Assembly: GCF_016718685.1 (NCBI RefSeq)
Contig: NZ_JADKCX010000002.1
Span: 110,001-174,000 of the forward strand
Direction of reading: 5' to 3'
Source: Haliscomenobacter sp.
Lineage (GTDB): Bacteria > Bacteroidota > Bacteroidia > Chitinophagales > Saprospiraceae
DNA length: 64,000 bases
In this document: positions 49,822 through 59,359 of the stretch, piece after piece
How the letters are laid out: every line of letters begins with the position of its first letter
Position numbering within the stretch: the stretch's first letter is position 1
Translations under genes and position numbers: made by a program
The notes under the pieces: model-generated
Seen by the model: the letters and a program-made list of their open reading frames with translations, nothing else
What the model was told of the DNA's origin: nothing
Databases searched by the model: none

Positions 49822-52068
49822 ATGAATAACCGATTCAGAGTTATTGTATTGATCTTGTTTGGGGTACTGTCGCTTTTGAGCATTCGTGCGGCCTTCGACA
49901 TCCGGTTCTCCTTTGATTTTGAGCAATTTTTCCCAATAGGGGATCCCGATTTGGATGCATTCAAGGAATTTGTTAAGGAGTTCGAAACCGACGATAATTT
50001 TTTATTGATTGCGATCCATCGTCCACAAGGCGTTTTTGAGCGTGATTTTCTGGAAAAATTTCAGCGACTCAGCTTAGATTGCCGCGATTTACCCCATGTC
50101 CAACAAGTTCAATCGTTGACCAAAATTGGGTATCCGGTCAAGACACCATTTGGCCTCACTACTGTTCCGGCCATCCATGTGGATCGTCCGGATTTGTACG
50201 CTTCCGATCGGGCACGTTTGCTTCAGGATGAACGATTTGTACGCAATTTGATTTCCGAAGATGGAAAAACCCTGGTCATTTTTTTGAAAACCATTGAGTC
50301 CATTGAACTCAAACAAGCGCGTGAATTGATGGCCGGGGTTGAAACTCTGGTGGGCAAATACAAATTTAGCAATGTCCATTACCTGGGGAGGCCTTATTTC
50401 CAACAGGAAATGGTGCGCTTGCAACAGCGTGAGATTGTCGTTGCAACCATTGTATCAGCAATTTTGGTGAGCTTGGTGATGTACCTGGTCTTTCGGCGTT
50501 TTTGGGGCACAGTGGTGGCTGTCATTTCATTGGCTTTGGGGCTGCTCTTGTTTGTCGGTTTTCTGGGTGGTTTTGTACGCGAGCTCAATACCCTCTCTGC
50601 CTTGTATCCGGTATTGGTACTCATTATTGGTACTTCAGATATTGTACACATCATGTCGAAGTACAACGATGAATTGCACAAAGGGCAAGAGCGTCGAACG
50701 GCAATGTGGAATACCATCCGGGATGTGGGTTTGGCTACGTTTATGACCGCACTCACAACCGCGATTGGGTTTGCTTCCTTGGTGACGAATCGGGTGATGC
50801 CCATCAAGGATTTTGGCATCAATGCGGCAGTAGGAGTGATGATCGCTTATTTTACTGTCATTTTGTTTACCACCGCAATGTTGACTTGGTTTCGTGCCGA
50901 CCAGATTGCCCAGCCTGAAAAAGAACACGCCTTTTGGGCGCGCTTATTGCAAGGAATTGTCGATTTCACCCGCCAACGTCCACGAGCAATTGTACTGAGT
51001 ACCCTAGTCCTGGTATTGTTCAGTTTGTTCGGTATTTCACGGATCACCACCAATTACGACATCATCAGCAACTTGCCTAAAAACAGCAAAATCACCAGTG
51101 ATTTTTTGTTTTTTGAAAAACACCTGGCTGGCTTCCGGCCAATGGAGTTGGCCATTTACACACAAGGTGACTATCGCGCCAATGATTTTGAGGTCTTGCA
51201 GGAGATGGAAAAGATTGAGCAACAATTGCACCGGGTTGATTTTATACAAGCTATTTTTTCAAGCACCGCTTTGTATAAAAGCATCAACCAAATGTACCAC
51301 AACAATCGCCCTGATGCATACCGACTGCCTGAAACCAAAGCAGAATTTGAGGTTTACCAACGTTTGGCCAAACGAATGCCCCAACTCAGTGCCCAGGTAA
51401 TGGTCAGCAAAGATGAGCGTAAAGCCCGCATCACCTCTCGTTTGGGCGACATTGGGGCGGATCGGATCAAAGAATATGGACAGCAATTGGATCGCTGGAT
51501 TGCCCAAAACATCAACCCTAAAATCATTAAAGTAAAACGGACTGGAACAGGGTTGATTATGGATAAAAATGCCGACTATGTACGCAGCAACCTTTTGCTT
51601 GGTTTAGGCTCTTCCATTGGACTAATTAGCCTGATTATTGCTTTGGTTTTGCGCAGTTTCCGAATGATGATCATTTTTTTGGTGCCCAATTTGGTGCCTC
51701 TGTTGGTAGCTGGAGCACTTTTGGGGTATTGGGGGGTAGAACTTGACGCCGGGATATCCATCGTTTTTTCGGTCGTTTTTGGCATCGCGGTAGATGACAC
51801 CATTCACTTTTTATCAAAATTTAAATTGGAACGCAACCGGGGTCAAAGCGTAGAAGATGCCTTGCGCATCACCCTGTTGGAAACCGGGAAAGCCCTGATT
51901 TTGACCACTGTTTTTCTTTTTTTTGGATTTTTAGTGCTGCTTTTTTCACAGCATCCAACCAGTGTCGTCATTGGGCTGCTTACCAGCATTACCCTCTTTG
52001 CCGGAATGGTGACCGAGCTAATGTTAGCGCCAGTTTTGGTACGCTGGTTAATCCGCGATAAAAATTAA
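49822..52068 (+). CDS. RND/MMPL family transporter
   Basis: This 748-residue protein is a resistance-nodulation-division type exporter of the MMPL/sterol-sensing-like subgroup. It has twin units: a first span (VIVLILFGVLSLLSIRAAFD), a periplasmic loop, five spans (around VVATIVSAILVSLVMYLVF to AVGVMIAYFTVILFTTAMLTW), then a second repeat with span AIVLSTLVLVLFSLFGI and a final five-span block (LLLGLGSSIGLISLIIALVL to FFGFLVLLF). The motif GTSDIVHIMSKYNDEL and the matching GIAVDDTIHFLSKFKLE lie in corresponding places of the two halves. Substrate may be lipid or hydrophobic; unknown. The gene is well isolated. Confidence 0.92.
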   Translation: MNNRFRVIVLILFGVLSLLSIRAAFDIRFSFDFEQFFPIGDPDLDAFKEFVKEFETDDNFLLIAIHRPQGVFERDFLEKFQRLSLDCRDLPHVQQVQSLTKIGYPVKTPFGLTTVPAIHVDRPDLYASDRARLLQDERFVRNLISEDGKTLVIFLKTIESIELKQARELMAGVETLVGKYKFSNVHYLGRPYFQQEMVRLQQREIVVATIVSAILVSLVMYLVFRRFWGTVVAVISLALGLLLFVGFLGGFVRELNTLSALYPVLVLIIGTSDIVHIMSKYNDELHKGQERRTAMWNTIRDVGLATFMTALTTAIGFASLVTNRVMPIKDFGINAAVGVMIAYFTVILFTTAMLTWFRADQIAQPEKEHAFWARLLQGIVDFTRQRPRAIVLSTLVLVLFSLFGISRITTNYDIISNLPKNSKITSDFLFFEKHLAGFRPMELAIYTQGDYRANDFEVLQEMEKIEQQLHRVDFIQAIFSSTALYKSINQMYHNNRPDAYRLPETKAEFEVYQRLAKRMPQLSAQVMVSKDERKARITSRLGDIGADRIKEYGQQLDRWIAQNINPKIIKVKRTGTGLIMDKNADYVRSNLLLGLGSSIGLISLIIALVLRSFRMMIIFLVPNLVPLLVAGALLGYWGVELDAGISIVFSVVFGIAVDDTIHFLSKFKLERNRGQSVEDALRITLLETGKALILTTVFLFFGFLVLLFSQHPTSVVIGLLTSITLFAGMVTELMLAPVLVRWLIRDKN

Positions 52069-52274
52069 AAAATGCTGAAAATGAGCCAAAATTTGGTAAC
52101 CTTTTTCGTCATTTCCGTATCATGATGGGTAGAGGTAGGTGCAACTTTGAAAGTTTTTGCTACCTTTACATTACAACCATAACCAAACATCATGGGAAAT
52201 GGGGGTTATTGATCAGCTGTTTAGCTTAGATTTGTTGTTCGAAAACCACTCAAAACTCATTAACATTTTTAGCC

Positions 52275-53699
52275 ATGGAATCGTCGTGTCAAAAATTTTT
52301 GCTGGCGATGCTAACGCTCTTTTTATGCTTTAGCCTCGAAACCCAAGCGAAAAATCCAACAAACGAGACCGAACTGGACGAAGCGGAGATAACCCGCCGA
52401 CTCCACGCGATGGAAAACAGAGTAGTGAAACCGCGGTATGATCCGGTTGTAATGAGCTACCTGAAAACCTATCTTGTTAGAGGCCGTGAAGGAACGGAAC
52501 AAATGCTCGGACGTCGGTTTATTTACTTCCCCCTCTTTGAAGACGTCCTGTTTCAAAAAGACCTCCCTGAAGAACTGAAAGCATTATCCATTGTTGAGTC
52601 TGCTTTGCACAACCGCGCCATTTCACGTGTCGGGGCAATGGGGCTTTGGCAATTTATGGCACCTACTGCCCGCAGTTTGGGCCTGCAAGTAGATGCCAAC
52701 ATCGATGAACGGCGCGATACGCGTCGCTCCACCGAGGCTGCCGCTACCTATTTGAAGTCTTTGTACAAACAATTTTCGGATTGGGAACTCGCCATCGCTG
52801 CATACAATTCCGGTAGTGGCCGGGTTATTCGGGCCCTCAAAAGAGGACGTGGTTCTAACTATTGGGCAATTCGTGGGGATTTGCCCCGAGAAACGGCCAA
52901 TTACGTGCCAGCCTTTATTGCAGCGAGCTATTTGCTCGAAAATTTCGAAAAACATGGACTTACGCCAAAATTTCCAGCCGAAGAATTGTTATTAACGACT
53001 TCCATTTGGTACACCAGGATCTGAGTTTTGACGAAGTACAAAAATTAACGGGAGTAAGCCTGGAAACCATCGATTTCCTCAATCCAGCTTACAACCGTAA
53101 ATCCATACCGGCCAGCACCAGGGGTATTACCTTACGTTGCCATCCAAGGTAATGGAAAAGTACGGGTTTACTTGGAGGCAAATCGTCCTGATGGTGCCAG
53201 CAAACCAGAACTCATCTCCAGCCTAAATGCCCCCAAAGTGCGGGAATTGCCGGCAACTGTACTGGTAGAAGAGCGGCATGAAGTTAGTGCTGGTGAGACC
53301 CTGGCCGAGCTGGCCAGCATTTACGGCTGTACTGCCGACAAAATTATGGAGTGGAACAAGCTGGAAACAGCGGAGGTTGCCCCAGGTCAGTTTCTGAAAA
53401 TTTTCCGGCCTAAAGGTCGCGAGCTCAGATTCAGGATTGAACGTATGGAAGCTTTTAGCCTAATTCCAATGCTGCAGCTAGATCCTATACAGCCTACTGA
53501 ACCTGAAATAACGACCATGGCCAAGGATGCCACTGCTCATGAGTCTTTCCAATACTACGTGACAACCCGTCCGGAAAGTATCTTTGAAATTACTGATCGT
53601 TTCCCTGGAACCACTTTACAGGATATTTTGAAACTCAATGACCTGTCATCCAATCGGATCATTCGGGCCGGGACGCGACTAAAAATCCGCAAACTTTAA
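52275..53699 (+). pseudogene. MltD-like lytic transglycosylase with LysM domains, two frameshifts
   Basis: Three frames join into a secreted lytic transglycosylase of about 470 residues. The signal part is KFLLAMLTLFLCFSLETQAK. The SLT domain has the catalytic glutamate in LSIVESALHNRAIS, then GAMGLWQFMAPTARSLG and AIAAYNSGSGRVIRAL. After a break near 53000-53020 comes VINDFHLVHQDLSFDEVQKL, and after another near 53140-53165 two LysM domains (SAGETLAELASIYGC; TTRPESIFEITDRFPG). It would cut peptidoglycan and leave an anhydro end. One base each at the two breaks restores it. Confidence 0.85.
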
Positions 53700-53722
53700 A
53701 GTATTTTAGCGCAATAAATGTG

Positions 53723-53757
53723 ACTTCCTCAAAAGGCATCCGTCTTTTTGAGGAAGT
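53723..53757 (+). terminator. terminator after the lytic transglycosylase
   Basis: ACTTCCTCAAAA pairs with TTTTGAGGAAGT around an 11-base loop and is followed by TTTTTATTTAATTTT. Confidence 0.85.
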
Positions 53758-53791
53758 TTTTATTTAATTTTATTCCAAAAAATCAAACACT

Positions 53792-54424
53792 ATGTCAAAT
53801 CAATTTACGGATATCCTCGGTCAATACCTCAACGATGATAACTTCATCGATAACCTGAGCCAGCAGATTGGCGGTGCAGAAAGGGAACAAACCCGCACTG
53901 CAGCCAACGGCATCGTTACGGCGATGTCTAGCGCCATATCCAAAACTGCAACAACGGAACAGGGTGCCAGTGGATTACTGGGCATGCTGGATGCAGATAA
54001 AGATGGGAGCATCATCGATGATGTGATGAATATGGTTTCAGGTGGAAACAACGGTGCAGGCCAAGCTGGGCTCATGCAAAATGGCGCAGGCATCGTGAAT
54101 TCCCTACTCGGGGGTAAGCAAGGGGGAATCATCGAAATGATCAGCAGAATGAGTGGGTTGAGTGGCGACAAAACGGGCAACTTAATGTCCATGTTGGCTC
54201 CCATTATTTTGAGTGCGCTCAGCAAGAGTGGCCAGCAACAAGGAGGCGGAGGCTTCGACATCGGAGGTATCCTCAACATGCTCCAAGGTACGCAGACTCA
54301 GCAAAAAACCAGCGGCAATCCTGCCATGGACATGATCGGAAAATTCCTGGACAAAGACGGCGATGGCGATTTCACCGATGATCTCTTGGGCGGTTTAGGC
54401 GGTTTGTTCGGCGGTAAGAAATAA
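53792..54424 (+). CDS. DUF937-like protein with two EF-hand-like loops
   Basis: This 210-residue soluble protein resembles the DUF937 family, with small helical repeats rich in Gly, Met, Asn and Gln. Two calcium-binding-like loops are seen: D67-A-D-K-D-G-S at residues 67-77 (LDADKDGSIIDD) and D187-K-D-G-D-G-D at residues 187-197 (LDKDGDGDFTDD). Between them lies a low-complexity stretch (KSGQQQGGGGFDIGGILN). No signal peptide is seen. Its function is not known. Confidence 0.8.
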   Translation: MSNQFTDILGQYLNDDNFIDNLSQQIGGAEREQTRTAANGIVTAMSSAISKTATTEQGASGLLGMLDADKDGSIIDDVMNMVSGGNNGAGQAGLMQNGAGIVNSLLGGKQGGIIEMISRMSGLSGDKTGNLMSMLAPIILSALSKSGQQQGGGGFDIGGILNMLQGTQTQQKTSGNPAMDMIGKFLDKDGDGDFTDDLLGGLGGLFGGKK

Positions 54425-54430
54425 TTTTGA

Positions 54431-54465
54431 GAGATGAGAGATGAGGTATTTTCATCTCTCATCTC
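54431..54465. terminator. inverted repeat between convergent genes
   Basis: GAGATGAGAGATGA (54431-54444) and TCATCTCTCATCTC (54452-54465) form a 14-base stem. The lpxD stop codon is part of the right arm. No long T run follows, so it may be a weak terminator. Confidence 0.55.
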
Positions 54466-55369
54466 GCATCTTTCTTAGGATCGCCAATTCCTGATATGCT
54501 CTGCGCGCCTCTTGTGCTGGGTAGCCAAAATAGACTTTCCCTTCTTCCAGGTCCTTTGATACCCCACTTTTGGCCAACACCACCACTTTGTTCCCAATCT
54601 TCAAATTTTGGGCAATACCTACCTGACCGTATAGAATTACATCATCACCAACCACACAGTTGCCCCCAATCCCTACCTGAGCGGCAAAAAGGCAACGTTT
54701 GCCGACGACAACGTCATGCCCAATGTGCACCTGGCTATCTAGTTTTGTGCCTTCTCCAATCCGGGTATCCCCCGAAACGCCTTTGTTGATCGTGCAACCG
54801 GCCCCCACATCCACCCGATCTTCCAGAATCACCCGTCCACCAGAGCGCCATTTTTGATATCCTTCGGTAGTGCGTTTGAAATAAAAGGCCTCGGTGCCGA
54901 TGATTGCACCGGGTTGTACAATGACCTCTTCTCCAATAATGGTATGTTCTGCGATGGTGACATTGGCCATAATGTGGCTATTGGCGCCAATTTTGACGTA
55001 AGGCCCAATGACCACATTGGGTTCGATGACCACACTGGGATGAATTTCTGCCAGGGGACTGATGCTGTTTTGCACAGCCACATAGGGCCGATGTGTTAAG
55101 ACGATATTGTTATAAGCAGTAAAGGGATCAGCGCACAAAAGCAGGGTTTTACCCTCTGGTGCTTCGGTTCTTTCGTTGAGGATGACAAAAGTGGCCTCCG
55201 AATTCAGTGATTTTTCCAAGTATTTTTTTACATCCACAAATGTGATGTCTCCCGGGCGCACCTGATGGATTTCATTGATACCCCTTGCAACTGTGTTTGG
55301 ATCACCAATGATTTCTGCATTGATTTGTTTGGCAATTTCTCGAATGGGTATGGGTTGATCGAAGGTCAT
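54452..55369 (-). CDS. lpxD: UDP-3-O-acylglucosamine N-acyltransferase
   Basis: This 305-residue enzyme adds the N-linked acyl chain during lipid A synthesis at the inner membrane. An N-terminal uridine-binding part (IREIAKQINAEIIGDPN) leads to the left-handed beta-helix of hexapeptide repeats (IHPSVVIEPNVVIGPYVKIG, IMANVTIAEHTIIGEEVIV, SQVHIGHDVVVGKRC). GHDV carries the histidine expected of the active site. The start at 55369 (MTFDQPIPIREI) is chosen over an upstream methionine because it matches the family start. Confidence 0.93.
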   Translation of the reverse strand: MTFDQPIPIREIAKQINAEIIGDPNTVARGINEIHQVRPGDITFVDVKKYLEKSLNSEATFVILNERTEAPEGKTLLLCADPFTAYNNIVLTHRPYVAVQNSISPLAEIHPSVVIEPNVVIGPYVKIGANSHIMANVTIAEHTIIGEEVIVQPGAIIGTEAFYFKRTTEGYQKWRSGGRVILEDRVDVGAGCTINKGVSGDTRIGEGTKLDSQVHIGHDVVVGKRCLFAAQVGIGGNCVVGDDVILYGQVGIAQNLKIGNKVVVLAKSGVSKDLEEGKVYFGYPAQEARRAYQELAILRKMRDER

Positions 55370-55491
55370 GCTTCTTTTTGAAAAACAAAGGAACGGAAAA
55401 AAAGATAAATTTTTTATCGTCCCGAAATCCAAATTCGTTTGGGCTCCGTATCTATCAGGACAACCATTAATTCACCCGAAATTTTTTCTTT

Positions 55492-56049
55492 ATGAAAACT
55501 TGTTTGAAAGCGGCTACTGTGGCCCTGATGTTTTTTGTTGTAACGCTTACCGTTAATGCCCAATCTGCGAATGTTATGGTCGGTGGCGAAGCAATGCTTC
55601 CTGCTAAAAACATCGTAGATAATGCTGTAAAGTCTAAAGTACACACCACATTGGTTGCTGCCGTAACCGCTGCAGGTTTGGTAGAAACCTTACAAGGAAA
55701 AGGCCCTTTTACTGTATTCGCGCCAGTGAATGATGCTTTCGAGAACCTGCCAGAAGGAACGGTAGAAACCTTGCTGAAACCGGAGAACAAAGCTACACTC
55801 ACCAAAGTACTTACCTACCACGTGGTAGCGGGTAAGTATGACTTCAATGCATTGGCTGCATTAATTAAAAAAGGGACCAAGAGTGTTACCACCGTGAGTG
55901 GTGGCAAACTGATGATCAAAATGAATGGTGCGCGCAACATTCAGATCACCGACGAAAATGGCGCAGTTGCTAACGTCAATACTTATGATGTATACCAGTC
56001 CAATGGTGTCATTCACACAATTGATGCCGTATTGCTGCCAAAGATGTAA
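55492..56049 (+). CDS. secreted fasciclin-domain protein
   Basis: This 185-residue protein has a signal peptide (MKTCLKAATVALMFFVVTLT, then VNAQ) and one fasciclin (FAS1) domain. The two conserved segments are GKGPFTVFAPVNDAFENLP and LTKVLTYHVVAGKYDF, with the end NTYDVYQSNGVIHTIDAVLL. FAS1 proteins usually mediate adhesion or bind ligands outside the cell. It is a single-domain, single-gene unit. Confidence 0.95.
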   Translation: MKTCLKAATVALMFFVVTLTVNAQSANVMVGGEAMLPAKNIVDNAVKSKVHTTLVAAVTAAGLVETLQGKGPFTVFAPVNDAFENLPEGTVETLLKPENKATLTKVLTYHVVAGKYDFNALAALIKKGTKSVTTVSGGKLMIKMNGARNIQITDENGAVANVNTYDVYQSNGVIHTIDAVLLPKM

Positions 56050-56103
56050 ATAGGGGGAACTTTCATTAGCATTCTGCAATAATCGTAACCGATCGTTGAA
56101 GAC

Positions 56104-56244
56104 ATGCAAGCTCAGGATACAATGCTCCTTTTTGATCTGCGTAGCCTGAGCCTTTTCCCTCAAGATATTGAGCCTTATAAATATGCTCCGCATCGATTCT
56201 TGGAGGAAGATGCAAAAGAAAAAGTCCGGTCAACTACCTGTTGA
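56104..56244 (+). CDS. possible small protein (46 residues)
   Basis: A short open frame begins MQAQDTMLLFDLRSLSLFPQ and ends KEKVRSTTC with its stop inside a terminator stem. It starts 54 bases after the fasciclin gene. No family is recognised and no clear ribosome site is visible, so a chance frame is quite possible. Confidence 0.2.
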   Translation: MQAQDTMLLFDLRSLSLFPQDIEPYKYAPHRFLEEDAKEKVRSTTC

Positions 56245-56254
56245 CTGGACTTTT
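56220..56254. terminator. terminator between fasciclin and DUF3078 genes
   Basis: AAAAGTCCGGTCAAC and GTTGACTGGACTTTT form a 15-base stem with one mismatch and a TACCT loop. T-rich sequence follows on the plus strand, and A-rich sequence precedes it, so it may work both ways. Confidence 0.85.
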
Positions 56255-56276
56255 CTTTTTATTGCCAATGCTGGGT

Positions 56277-57305
56277 TTAAAAAGTGATGGCGTATTTCAA
56301 CAACAATTGCTGGGTTACACTCAAGCGGGGGCCAGTGATTGGGCTACCATCGCTACCCACTTCGATGCCGTTGATGGCATTGAAATCGGACGTAAACATA
56401 CTCATGTCATCATCGTAGAAGAAATTGACCAACAAGCCCAGTTGGAAGTTTTTGAACAGGGTCCAGGATAGGCTATTGCGCCAGTCAACATCCACGTTTT
56501 GAGGATTGTTGAGGTAATTGCTGAACAGCAAAAGGTTGGAGGTATAAGCGAGTTTATTGTCCAAAAACTTGCTGGTGTACACTGCCCTCAACTGGCTACC
56601 CAACTGCGCATCTACATTTTTTGCCGAAGCAATTACACCTTGGGCGTTTTTGGTTACTGGGTTGCCGTGTACTCCGCGTAAAGCAATGGCGTCACTGGCC
56701 ACAATCACCCATTTGGCACCAAGGGGAGAGTAGAAAAGAGAAAACTTGGGCGAAGGTTTGTAATCTACCCCCAGCGCGAGGTTGATGATGGCAGGGGAAA
56801 AGAACCGCGCCAAAAGGGAAGACCCTTGCACATTGTTCAGAAAAAGCCCGGGGAAACTGTTGCCTCCTTGGTACGTAGGCGTCAGTTGGCTCAGGAAGTT
56901 GAAGTCTGCTGCGTAAAACACTTTGGAATCATTGCTGGTTTTGTAGCCAATTTTGGAACTGACCACAAATTCGTCTAGGGATTTCTGGAAAGGGACATTG
57001 GCTGCGGTATTCCCAATGCGCACTACGCCGATGCCCAGCCGCTGTACACCAAAGTTCCATTGCCCCAGGTTACCCCAGGCAATCCGCCCTTTTTGGTAAT
57101 TCCCAAATGCGTTGATGCCACCACCAAAACCCAGGCGATCTTGTGCTGCACCTTGCCGGGGGTTGATGTTGAGCAATTGGTCAAACGCCAGCGCAAATCC
57201 AGCTCCACGTTTCCAATAAGAGGTGTCTTTGGCTACTTCTTGCCCAAAGCTGGAACCAGAAAAGAGGATGAACAACAAAAGGAGAGGATAAAACAGTCGT
57301 TTCAT
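56277..57305 (-). CDS. DUF3078 outer-membrane protein
   Basis: This 342-residue protein has a signal peptide (MKRLFYPLLLLFILFSGSSF) and a DUF3078 domain common in Bacteroidota. Typical segments are WKRGAGFALAFDQLLNINPR, GGGINAFGNYQKGRIAWGNL, LDEFVVSSKIGYKTSNDSKV and DVDWRNSLSWTLFKNFQLGL. The strand-rich pattern ends in LLLKYAITF, a likely outer-membrane barrel end. Function is unknown. Confidence 0.88.
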   Translation of the reverse strand: MKRLFYPLLLLFILFSGSSFGQEVAKDTSYWKRGAGFALAFDQLLNINPRQGAAQDRLGFGGGINAFGNYQKGRIAWGNLGQWNFGVQRLGIGVVRIGNTAANVPFQKSLDEFVVSSKIGYKTSNDSKVFYAADFNFLSQLTPTYQGGNSFPGLFLNNVQGSSLLARFFSPAIINLALGVDYKPSPKFSLFYSPLGAKWVIVASDAIALRGVHGNPVTKNAQGVIASAKNVDAQLGSQLRAVYTSKFLDNKLAYTSNLLLFSNYLNNPQNVDVDWRNSLSWTLFKNFQLGLLVNFFYDDDMSMFTSDFNAINGIEVGSDGSPITGPRLSVTQQLLLKYAITF

Positions 57306-57326
57306 TGTTGGTGTTTTGTGTAAATA

Positions 57327-57364
57327 AAAAAGGCTGGCTAACCTTTTAGTTAACCAGCCCTTTT
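57327..57364. terminator. terminator between DUF3078 and MscS genes
   Basis: AAAAGGCTGGCTAAC-type and GTTAACCAGCCCTTTT arms pair closely around a TTTTAG loop. It lies just downstream of the MscS stop on the minus strand and is flanked by A-rich and T-rich ends. Confidence 0.8.
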
Positions 57365-57374
57365 GAGTTATGAT

Positions 57375-58226
57375 TTATTTAAATATTTCGTATTTTTCGC
57401 TAGACAGTTTGTTCAGTGGAACCACAACCTTGCGGTCATCGGCTTCCAGTGTCATGGTAGAGTTATCCAGCTCAATGACCTTTCCTTTTACGCCATCAAT
57501 GGCAATGGTATCGCCTACTTTTACCTTGTTTTTGTTGTAGTAAGCGGCCAGTAAATTGCCTATCAATGGGCGCGAAGCATAGCCGTAGCCCACTGCAAAA
57601 GCACCCACAATACCGGCCAGAATGATGGATAAATTATCCTGGATGAAATTGGTATCTATACCTGCCTGAGACAAAGTGATCATTGCCACATTGATGAAGA
57701 CAAAATAAAACACAAAATTGGCAATCAGTCCTGCGGCTGGGATATTGAGCGAGGCACACGCAGTATGCACCAGTTTTTTGAGCATATCGGCGAAGAGAAT
57801 ACCGATGACAAAGACAATCAATGCGGATAAAATTCTTGGCAAATATTCAAAAATTTTGCCAATCATTTCCGATACTGCCGTGATGCCAAGGGTATCGGTG
57901 GCGGCCATAAAAAAGAAAATAAAGATCAGGTAGTACAAGAACTTCCCAATCATAGTAGAAGGTTTGAGCTTCACGGGCGAACGTGCAATGAAATCGATTT
58001 GATTGAGGCGATCCCCCAATTTATCCGCACCTATGCGCTCAAATAATTTTTGGAAAAACCGCGAAATCATGCGACCCAGAAACCAGCCCAAAAATAGCAA
58101 CAACAAAGCCCCAATGAATTTGGGCACAAAAGCAATCATTCCCATGAAAAATTGGTCAAACATGGGTTGGTACTTGTTGTACAGATCGTTGAACCAGTCG
58201 GAGATATTTAATAGAAAAAGGTTCAT
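57375..58226 (-). CDS. MscS-like small-conductance mechanosensitive channel
   Basis: This 283-residue protein is an MscS-related channel with four or five spans (FVPKFIGALLLLFLGWFLG, FLYYLIFIFFFMAATDTLG, LIVFVIGILFADMLKKLVH, FVFYFVFINVAMITLSQAG) and a pore-type helix (IILAGIVGAFAVGYGYASRP). A small C-terminal beta domain follows (VKVGDTIAIDGVKGKVIEL). It would open on membrane tension and let solutes out. It is followed on the same strand by the DUF3078 gene but separated by a terminator. Confidence 0.9.
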   Translation of the reverse strand: MNLFLLNISDWFNDLYNKYQPMFDQFFMGMIAFVPKFIGALLLLFLGWFLGRMISRFFQKLFERIGADKLGDRLNQIDFIARSPVKLKPSTMIGKFLYYLIFIFFFMAATDTLGITAVSEMIGKIFEYLPRILSALIVFVIGILFADMLKKLVHTACASLNIPAAGLIANFVFYFVFINVAMITLSQAGIDTNFIQDNLSIILAGIVGAFAVGYGYASRPLIGNLLAAYYNKNKVKVGDTIAIDGVKGKVIELDNSTMTLEADDRKVVVPLNKLSSEKYEIFK

Positions 58227-58255
58227 AATTAATGGGTTAGGTTGAAGGATATTTG

Positions 58256-58549
58256 TTAACGAGTGATTTCTGGACTTTGGGGGCCGCCGCCAATTGGACC
58301 ATTTTGATCCGGGCGGTCCGGGGTGTTGGGCGGAATGTGGTTGGCATTACTTGGGGTTTCCGGACCGGCACCACCCGCAGCCATCACCATAACGCCCACC
58401 ATTTGGGACATGTAGAGGTCTGCAACGTCGCCGAGCATGCGCAGAAAACCGAGGTTTCCCCACACCGTACTCACAATGCGCTCGTATTTTTCGGGAGCAA
58501 GGCGTTCGACGTCCTCATCGAGCATCCTTTGGAAGTTATTAGGATTCAT
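58256..58549 (-). CDS. small hypothetical protein following an ECF sigma factor
   Basis: I do not recognise this 97-residue protein. It has an acidic helical start (MNPNNFQRMLDEDVERLAPE), a hydrophobic middle (YMSQMVGVMVMAAGGAG) and a Pro/Gly/Asn-rich tail. It starts 8 bases after the sigma-factor stop, so the two are co-transcribed. The position is that of an anti-sigma factor, but it has no visible zinc motif and only one weak hydrophobic stretch. Confidence 0.65.
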   Translation of the reverse strand: MNPNNFQRMLDEDVERLAPEKYERIVSTVWGNLGFLRMLGDVADLYMSQMVGVMVMAAGGAGPETPSNANHIPPNTPDRPDQNGPIGGGPQSPEITR

Positions 58550-58557
58550 ATAGCCGA

Positions 58558-59157
58558 TTAATTTATGGCTGGCATAAGTTCTTCTTTGACCTTATGGGCC
58601 TTTTCTTTGGCACGTTTTATTTGCATTTTAACCGCGCTTTCAGTCTTATTCAAAATCTCGGCAATGTCCTTGATCGGCATATCATCCTGGTATTTCATCA
58701 AAAGGATGATGCGATCAGGGGTAGGGATTTCATCCAAAACCTTGCGCAGGGTATCTACTTCAAGTTGAAGTAGTGCCTCATCGGGAACTTCGTCGACGGG
58801 ATCGGGTGCCTTCTCGATATCGTCGGTAAAAAGTTCACCTTGTTTTTTGTTTCTGCGCAGGTAGTCGATGCAAAAGTTGTAGGTGATGGAATAAATCCAG
58901 GTGGAGAACTGCGCCTTTTCACCAAATTTGGAAAGGTTGAGAAAAATCTTCGTAAAGATTTCCTGCGTAGCATCGTGAGCCAGTTCCTCGTTCTTGAGGA
59001 TGGAAATACACTTTGCATAAACCTTACTCACATAGCGGTTGTAAAGAAGTGTAAAACACGGGTTCGCCTGCGTTTGTAGGTAAACGTGGATGACTTCAAA
59101 ATCCCGCATGCTTTTGTTACAAGTAACAGCACTCAATTTCTTCAGGTGTTGATTCAC
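58558..59157 (-). CDS. ECF-type RNA polymerase sigma factor
   Basis: This 199-residue protein is an extracytoplasmic-function sigma factor. Region 2 is FTLLYNRYVSKVYAKCISIL to FSTWIYSITYNFCIDYLRRN, and region 4 is EIPTPDRIILLMKYQDDMPI then IAEILNKTESAVKMQIKRA, the DNA-binding helix-turn-helix for the -35 element. It should direct transcription of a small regulon in response to an envelope signal. The start at 59157 or a little later (MRDFEVIHVYLQ) is uncertain. It is co-transcribed with the small gene after it. Confidence 0.93.
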   Translation of the reverse strand: MNQHLKKLSAVTCNKSMRDFEVIHVYLQTQANPCFTLLYNRYVSKVYAKCISILKNEELAHDATQEIFTKIFLNLSKFGEKAQFSTWIYSITYNFCIDYLRRNKKQGELFTDDIEKAPDPVDEVPDEALLQLEVDTLRKVLDEIPTPDRIILLMKYQDDMPIKDIAEILNKTESAVKMQIKRAKEKAHKVKEELMPAIN

Positions 59158-59254
59158 CTGCGAAGATAAACAAAAACCGTGATTTGTTTTTTTAGACGGA
59201 GAGAAGTAGCAAAAGGTACACGAAAAATGAAAAAAAATCTTAAAATTTTTAACT

Positions 59255-59353
59255 AAAAAGCGAATAGCGAATAGCGAAAAGCGAACAGTTCGAGGATGCC
59301 ATTGTTAAATCTGTACTTCGCTATTTGCTATTTGCTTTTCACTATTCGCTTTT
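59255..59353. repeat. inverted array of short repeats
   Basis: Left arm 59255-59292 is built of GCGAATA and GCGAAAA units; right arm 59311-59353 holds the complementary units with one extra copy. AAAAGCGAATAG and CTATTCGCTTTT are exact complements at the ends. The right arm ends six bases before the CrtA-like start codon. Confidence 0.85.
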
Positions 59354-59359
59354 CACTTT

